Of a DNA stretch of 64,000 bases, positions 57,350 to 64,000 are shown piece by piece. The DNA comes from Smallanthus sonchifolius. Taxonomy: Eukaryota > Streptophyta > Magnoliopsida > Asterales > Asteraceae. Position numbers and translations under genes: made by a program. Within the stretch, counting starts at the first letter, position 1. Each line of letters opens with the position of its first letter. The notes below the pieces were generated by a model. It saw only the letters and a program-made list of their open reading frames with translations. It did no database searches and was not told where the DNA came from. Where the stretch lies: contig CM042035.1 in NCBI GenBank assembly GCA_023525975.1, positions 36,733,001 to 36,797,000 on the forward strand. Direction: 5' to 3'.

Positions 57350-60300
57350 TCACAGCGCTTGATCTTTAGCTTCCATCTTCTTCTTGTAATCAAGGCAGAA
57401 CTTGATCACCTTGTCGTATTTAGAAGCAAGGAGCTTTGTCCACTCATCCGTGTAGACGCAATACTGTTCTGCTAGTACCTCCAGATCTTTCACAGAAAAG
57501 TTGATAAAGCATACTTCATCAAATATTCTGATCAGCTCCTTTGGCACTAGGTTCCCACTCTCTGAACGTCCTTTACCCATGATCACAGCCTTGCCCATCT
57601 TTGGATCTACGTACCAGTACCACATGTCACCAAGAATATCTTGAGATAACTTGCTCAGGGGAATCTTAGTTTCACATCGCACTGGCTTGTATACCAATTT
57701 ATTTAAGTGCTTCTTAGTCACAGGATGTACAGCGTGCTTATCCTTAACTCTCTTGGGCACTTGAGGCTTGAACATCTCGAACTTCCCTTATCTTGCTTCT
57801 CGTTGCAGAACCACCCACAAACCCATCGCCACTGCGTGATTGGAATGACCCAGCAGCTCTCGGTTTGCTAGGTTCACAAGGTCGTATTTGGGCAAGGAGC
57901 TGAACGCTTACTGGTGGGTTTCAAGTATTGAACCCCGCCAGATCTTTTGATGGCGAACAGCTGCTTGTCCTCCTCGAACCTTACAGCCAAGATTATCCCT
58001 GTTGCTCCGTGTTTGTCTATTATAGATGTCTTTTGCCACACCGGAGCTGGACCCTTTGATGAAGTAGAAGGCATATATGTTTCTTTCGGTGCCTCTGGGT
58101 CCACAGGTTCAGGGTCAACTGGGGAGGCTTCAGTCGAGGCTTCTACATTACTGGCCTGCTCGACTGAACCTGTGTCGAGCGGAGCGTCGAAGTATGGAAA
58201 TTCAAAGATCTCACCATCTTTTAGCTTGTACTCTCCTTCCCCATCACCCTTGGGAATTTCGATCACAACATCTTCGCATCATCATCCCAATTGTCACTAG
58301 AGTTGATCTCTCCTTCTTCTATATTGAAGAGAGAATCGATCTGTGCTTCATTCGAATAGTCAGGCTCTAGATATAGGATCTCATCATCAGATAAGTCCTT
58401 AAGTACTTCAGCCACTGACTTTCCTTTCTCACCACCACCACCACCAGAGGTATCACCACCCTCTTGATGAGTCGACTCCCCCTGAGCAATTGGAACAACA
58501 TAGATGGGCACAATTGCTAAAGTTTGGTGCTCACCTCCACTAGGACCGGCTTCGGGATCCTTGTCCTTGTCATCATCCCTAGTCAAGTCGACCGGATGAC
58601 ACGACTCATCACCAGTAGTCCTCTTCTCCTTCTCTTTCTCTTTGTCCTTCTCCCCCTAAGCATCAAGCTTCTTGGTCAGATCAGCAATCAGCTTGACCAT
58701 CCGCTCATTCTCCTTCCTTTGAGCGTCAAACCTCAGTTCCAAGGACGACCCATGACCCAGAAGCATTTCATTTGTCTTGATTAGGAGCTCATTCTGGGCC
58801 AGGACATTTTTCAGTCGTTCCTCAGACCCTGTTCTCTGGCAACGAAGGATTGTAACTTCATCTATCAAAGAATTGATCTGTGCTTGTTGAGCATCAGACT
58901 CCTCCTTCGATTTCTGAATAGTCTTCAGTAATCCAGCAACTTGGGTTTCCAGAACATCTATCCTAGCATCATTCGGATCAGGATGTCTGGATGAGGACGC
59001 TTCGGCATTGTGAATAGGGGAGGAAAATATGGTATCAAAGTCAAACCCTTGCATGAAATCTCCATAATTGAAGGGTTGAATGAGAGGCTCAATGGTGGTA
59101 GTTGGGATGGAAGATGTGACGAGAGTTGTTGGGGTAATGGTAGGGGTGATGGTGACTGACTCTGTGAGAATTGGAGTAGTCACCACCACCTGAGTAGTTG
59201 TGGTAGGGAGGGTCACAATTACAGGAATCACTTCTGTGATTGTAGTGACGGCCACTTCACTTTGTACCTGCGGCCTCCTCTTCCTACGGTAAAGCTGCTG
59301 TGAAGGTGGGGTGGAGGCTGAATCCGGACTAGCAGCTGATACTTGTACTTGCTGTTGAGCCTCCACCACACTGGGGATAGAAGGCTGTTTCCTATCGCTC
59401 TTTTTCTTGTGAATGCTTTCCCTTCTTTGTCTTTGTATAGCAGCGTCAGAGTCAGAGTCTGGCTCGTATTCGCTGCTAGAGGACTATCGCTTTCTCTTGG
59501 AGGACGACTCAGGTAGGGTTACCTTAGCTATTCTCCGTTGGTGTACCTGCGACGGTGCATCATCGGAATCGGAAGAATCTGACTCAGTCGCTTCCAAGTC
59601 AGATCCCTCAGCACCATCATTTTCTCCTTCGTCGTCTCCACCATCAGACGATCCATCATCACTCTCCATTTCCTCATGTTGTTTTTCCTGTTGTTCATCG
59701 GAGTGTTCACTCAATTCAGGCTACGAGTCAGGACTGTACCATCTCCAGTCACCTGGGGCCGCATACGCTTCATTGATGAGGTGGCCAAAGAGTTCTGTAT
59801 GCATAGGGGTAGGATCTACACTGCCTGGCTTTAGGAATTGGGCGAATACTCTTTTGTCCACCCGCTTTACTTGCAGTCTCTCCCCTATAGCAGGAAGGTT
59901 GGGAAACGCGTCATTAATCAAAAGTTGTACAAACCAAGGGTATAATAAGAATCGAAACCTCTCCGTTGTGTTGATCTGGTCATTAATGGCCTTAAAGATA
60001 TAGCGGGAGAAGTTGTAGCCCTTGTTGAGAGAAAGGACGACCATGGCTGCTGCAAGGTCATGACCCATGACATCTTTCCCAGCTTTCCTTGATGAGATGC
60101 ACATGATCATGACATGGGAGAAATATCTCCATTGGTCTAATACCCACATCTTTTTTTATGAAGCATAGTCCCTTGCACCGACATATCCCATTCTTTGTCT
60201 CCAACAGCCGTCCACAAAGTAGTCTGGATAGGCTGTCGGGTCGGTCGCGAGGTCTCTAAATTGAAGGACCATTCGTATAGTATCTTCAGAGAAAGCAATA

Positions 60301-60536
60301 GCATGAACAGCAACGGTAGCCCTTATAATGTTGGGGGTTACCATGCAGTCGTGCTCTGCAGTCTCCCAAAACTGCTCAAGGTAGGGTCTGGACACTAACG
60401 GGTCAGTAGAAATGGCGTAGCTGATTCTTGAACGGTTCAAGAAATCAACTATGTCTCTATACTGCAATGCTGCACCCTTCTACTCAGGTTCAGTGTTAGC
60501 TAACATGTTGAATTCGTTAGTAAACACCCGAGCCAT
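57350..60536 (-). pseudogene. TE9: giant third ORF downstream of pol (about 1060 codons), broken
   Basis: ATG at 60536 (MARVFTNEFNML). Stops at about 60482, 60157, 59719 and 59484 and near 58655 interrupt one and the same frame down to about 58263; two frameshifts follow. Layout: N-terminal globular domain (about 60470-59730; YRDIVDFLNRSRISYAIS, YNFSRYIFKAINDQIN), acidic Ser/Asp/Glu stretch (59714-59540) ending SSSKRKR, a Thr/Val/Pro-rich stretch (59260-59110), a coiled coil of about 110 residues (58980-58660), a second acidic stretch (58590-58260), and a C-terminal domain (57775-57350; GDMWYWYVDPKMGKAVIMGK). No membrane segment is evident. The N-domain resembles a hypothetical protein family often seen in Asteraceae annotations (my recollection). 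Its place matches the env-like ORF of SIRE elements; function unknown. Confidence 0.8.
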
Positions 60537-60665
60537 GATATGCAAAAACACACAGAAAACATAATAAGAACAGCACGTATCATTAGAAACGGATAAACAT
60601 GACCCAGTATAGCAGTTACTCTTTGAACAAAATTTCAGACTTAGGAATTTTTGCCAAGTGTTGGT

Positions 60666-60770
60666 CCTGCGTACTTAGCAAGTACGCAGGAGTTTCCTCT
60701 TGCGTACTTAACAAGTACGCATGAAGTGCTTCGTGCGTACTTGTTAAGTGCGCAGGAAACGTACTTGGTG
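60666..60770 (-). repeat. Hairpin array in TE9 spacer, near third ORF start
   Basis: Three units of about 33 bp: GCGTACTTAGCAAGTACGC, GCGTACTTAACAAGTACGC and GCGTACTTGTTAAGTGCGC. It lies about 130 bp upstream of the third ORF ATG. Confidence 0.9.
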
Positions 60771-61300
60771 AAAATTTCAGAAGTTTGAAATCCAACTTGA
60801 TGTTCAAAAATTGGGGTGTATTGGGTCACCACTAGGGCGGAATCAATGATTCTAACCTATGGGACCAACAACACCACCAAATACTATTATACATGACCAA
60901 ATTTGACCTAAAAATGTTCGACCGAACCACTGTCGGTTCAACTTCATGCACAAGGTCAAAATCGAAGATTAAAAAGGAAGATTAAGGGTCGATTATGTGA
61001 TCTAATCATGTTTAATGATAATAGGTTACCCAAACAACCCTCAAATTGCCCTAAAAATCACGGTTGGAACCTAGATTTACTTAGTCAAGAATCGGTCCAA
61101 AATCGAGAGTTTTTGTGGATGGATCAAGCCCAAAATCTCACCAAATCGATGTAATGAAGTGATGAAACTTGTAGTGGGACGAAAAATCAGATTGGAACAT
61201 TTGAATTTTTGAGTAAGTTTGCAGAGGGAAAAATCGGTTTGAATGTGGTGAAAACCCTGAAAATTTCTAAGTCCTCTTTATATACTCAACACTAAAAGGC

Positions 61301-61475
61301 CGTGCGTACTTAGCAAGTGCGCACGTTTTAACTTGTGCGTACTTACAAGTGCGCAAGCTTTAACTCTTGCGTACCTAGAAGTGCGCAAGACTTAACTCTT
61401 GCGTACTTGTTAAGTACGTAGGGCTTACCTCATGCGCACTTACAAGTACGCACAAACCCTTAAGTGCGCAAACTT
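61301..61475 (-). repeat. Second hairpin array in TE9 spacer
   Basis: Five to six units of the GCGTACTT/AAGTGCGC type with 30-35 bp spacing, less perfect than in the LTR. A TATA-like ATATACTC stands nearby (61280) but is weak. About 770 bp upstream of the third ORF. Confidence 0.85.
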
Positions 61476-62781
61476 TCAACTCAAATTTATGAAGTTTTTC
61501 AAGTCAAATAACGAACAAGTTAAAAATATTCAATCAAGAGGATTCAAATACAATTCAGGAAGGTTAAAGACAAATATTTTTGGCTTTTCTGAATAAAATT
61601 GAACTATGCATAAACTTAAAATCTTTTTGATCTTTTCTAATAAAAATATACAAGTATTCACACAAACTATTTTTGATCAAAGACATGAGCAGAGGATCAT
61701 ATCAGGCTATCTTTTAGCAAAAACGATACAATATAAACATCAAAGAATATGGGATCATGTCATGGATTACTATTTATTCATACGTAATAAGCACATAAAC
61801 AAGTAATTCAAGTTGACAATATTATAAGATTTGAAACTATAAGCATCTTTGTATCACATTCTTGTGTATTAAGGTATTATTTATAAGATATACAACGTGT
61901 ACCCCACTGATATACTATACTAATGTAAATCGCATTATCTCAAGGCATCTAAGATTTTCCCAATGATTTTTTAAAATTTTCAGAATGAAGCTACATCTAT
62001 TAGCACGGGAAAAATCAAGCAGAATCCATAAGGATTATCAGGAATCATAAGATTCAAAATCGAGTGATTCATTTGTCTTGGTTTCATTTGATTTTCTTCA
62101 TTGAATATCGGTATGATGATACAGGATAATATATATGCTGTTTGAGTTTTAAGGTAAGGGGATCCAACTTTTATCTGGATTTGATTTCAATGAATCAGGA
62201 GTGATTCAAGGGTGAATACATGCTCAACGGTTAATGTAGAGACATGTCTTGATTCAATCTCTCCTTGCATACTTGTGAGTATGGGCAATGAGATGAACCG
62301 CATTAATTGTGCTAACGACATAACCCGAAACTGACCTCAAAAGAAAATTATTGCCAAAATCTAACATCCTTTATCTGATAATGATCTTTTCTATTCTTTT
62401 ACTCACGCACACACTTGCAAACATGGGTTTAAATCACATTTGTAGTTTAGATTTAGTTTCCACACTACTAGTGATTCAAAGACACATACAGCCTACTGAC
62501 AATTTAAATTACTTGTAAATAAGCAGATTAAAAACATAATAAGTTAAACAGATAAGTAAGCATGAGGCAATCATTTCCCATATGAGCAGTCTGTGACGTT
62601 TAGATCGTTTCTGATGTACTATCATTTCCTCTTTTCTCAAGTTAACTTTGAAATTTTCTCCATTTTCTATTTTTGTTTTTGTTTTTGTAAAATATTTTGA
62701 AACTTAAAAGAACTATACAGAAAATTTAAAAGAAATAAAATTTAACTTTCATGAATTGAATTGATTTAAGAAAATTAATTT

Positions 62782-64000
62782 TCACTGAGGATTGAACATT
62801 CCTATCAAGTTGACAAGATGCTCAAAACGTGATCGATCAAATGCCTTTGTGAAAAGGTCAGCAAGATTGTCATCCGTGTGAACTTTTACAAGTTCAATTA
62901 AATGCTTTTCAGCACAGTCACGGATGAAATGATTGTGAACCTCTATATGTTTAGTTTTGGAATGTTTCACTGGATTATTTGTGATGGACATGGTGGCATT
63001 GTTGTCAATGAATAGAGGAGTTCCAGTGAAGTTTAAGCCGTAGTCTCTCAACTGCTGCTGAATCCACAGTATCTGAGAACAACCGCTCGCTGCAGCAATG
63101 TATTCTGCTTCACAGGTTGAGACAGAAACCGTTGACTGCTTCTTACACTGCCAGGAGACCAGTCTGTCTCCTAAGAATTGACATCCACCAGAAGTTGACT
63201 TTCTGTCAAGGTTATAACCGCCATAATCTGAATCAGTGTAGGCTTTGAAGTCGAATGACTGCTGCTTAGAGTACCAAAGACCTAATCGGGGTTTCCCTTT
63301 CAGGTATCTGAAAATTCTCTTCATGGTTATCATATGTGACTTCTTCGGTTGAGACTGAAACCTTGAGCACAAGCACACAGCAAACATTATATCGGGTCTT
63401 GAAGCTGTGAGATACATAAGTGATCCTATCATCCCACGGTACTATCTGCTATCTACATCCTTTCCATCTTTGTCAGGATGCAGACCACGATTGACTGGGA
63501 TAGGTGTGCCATAAGTACTGCTATCATTCATCTTGTATTTTGATAAGATGTCCTGCACATACTTAGTTTGATGTAGATAAATGCCATCCTCTCTTTGACT
63601 GACTTGCAGACCCATGAAGAATGACAATTCACCCATGTTACTCATTTCAAACTTGGACTTCATCACCTGCTCGAATTCCCTACACATCCCTTCATTGGTA
63701 GATCCAAAGATAATGTCGTCGACGTATACTTGTACAAGAAGAATGTCACCTCCTACTTTCCTAATGAAGAGGGTCGAGTCAATCTGTCCATGGTCGAAAC
63801 CATTAGACAATAGATGTTTAGATAATGTCTCATACCATGCCCGCGGTGCTTGATGAAGACCATAAAGTGCTTTGTCGAGCTTGTACACTTTATTGATATT
63901 CTGCGGATCTTCAAAACCGGGAGGTTGAGTGACATAGACCTCTTCATGAACTTTACCATAAAGGAAAGCACTCTTCACATCAAGTTGATAGACCTTGAAG
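62782..64000 (-). pseudogene. TE9: Copia pol C-terminus (reverse transcriptase and RNase H), one stop, continues past window
   Basis: Minus strand, partial at the window edge. RT 64000-63442 shows MKSAFLYGKVHEEVYVTQPP, LYGLHQAPRAWY and the intact catalytic box YVDDIIFGS (about 63720). A TAG at 63439-63441 splits it from the rest (MIGSLMYLTASRPDI). RNase H shows YTDSDYGGYNLDRKSTSG, STCEAEYIAA, FIDNNATM and KHIEVHNHFIRD and ends NLIGMFNPQ with a TGA at 62782. Apart from the single nonsense codon the visible part looks sound. Domain order RT after (off-window) integrase marks Ty1/Copia; wording fits the SIRE/Maximus lineage. Confidence 0.94.

Larger units (their letters stand above)
60537..62781 (-). 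other. TE9 spacer between pol and the third ORF
   Basis: About 2.2 kb with no supported ORF. It holds two hairpin arrays (60666-60770 and 61301-61475). Around 62600-62640 it matches the TE3 post-pol region. Confidence 0.75.

Noticed and set aside
59413..60003. 196-codon plus-strand Ser-rich ORF
   Set aside because: Antisense shadow of the acidic Ser/Asp stretch of the TE9 third ORF.
57350..60536. Host gene next to a retrotransposon
   Set aside because: It lies between pol and the polypurine tract/3' LTR in the same sense, in the third-ORF place of SIRE-like elements, so it belongs to TE9.
60616..60832. Minus-strand ORFs with repeated YLLSTQ / LVKYARG wording
   Set aside because: They are translations of the GCGTACTT hairpin array, not a protein family.

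Overview
The window is plant nuclear DNA built almost entirely of LTR retrotransposons; I found no host gene. The tRNA-iMet-type primer sites, Ty3/Gypsy chromoviruses with C-terminal chromodomains, a SIRE/Maximus-like Ty1/Copia element with a huge third ORF, long LTRs (2.3-2.9 kb) and the wording of the proteins point to a large-genome dicot, most likely a member of the Asteraceae (inference, no database search).

I number nine elements by position. TE1 (+, 1-3425) is the 3' end of a Gypsy chromovirus with part of its 3' LTR. TE2 (-, about 3426-5045 and 10747-10850) is a truncated Copia element. TE3 (+, 5046-10741, TSD ACCAG) is a Copia element inserted in the TE2 LTR; it keeps gag but has lost pol. 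TE4 (+, 10851-17619 and 49994-53270) is a Gypsy chromovirus whose 5' LTR is cut short where TE2 abuts it. TE5 (-, 17620-49993, TSD AGTTG) is a Gypsy element inserted in the TE4 integrase. TE6 (-, 25275-35376, TSD TCCGC) is a Gypsy element inserted in the TE5 gag. TE7 (-, 37929-48523, TSD CAATT) is a Gypsy element inserted in the right LTR of TE5. TE8 (-, about 53271-56150) is a very old decayed Gypsy body. TE9 (-, from 56778 past the window end) is a SIRE-like Copia with RT-RNase H, a roughly 1060-codon extra ORF downstream of pol, and its 3' LTR; a truncated older LTR (56479-56777) abuts it. Exact target-site duplications prove the order: TE5 after TE4, TE6 and TE7 after TE5, TE3 after TE2.

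None of the coding regions is intact: all carry nonsense codons, frameshifts, deletions or lost catalytic residues. Several structural features go beyond a plain retrotransposon list. (1) Copia promoters (TE3, TE9) carry tandem short hairpins directly upstream of the TATA box, and one base pair of the stem changes in a compensated way (A:T, T:A, C:G). (2) TE4 and TE5 share a candidate 97-bp spliceosomal intron inside gag. (3) TE4 and TE5 share an extra ORF upstream of gag with a coiled coil and acidic tail. (4) The LTRs of TE5 and TE7 carry a tRNA-like element with a B box and T-tract terminator. (5) TE4, TE5 and TE7 all have a duplicated polypurine-tract/LTR-edge module containing a hairpin. 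(6) TE9 has the giant third ORF.
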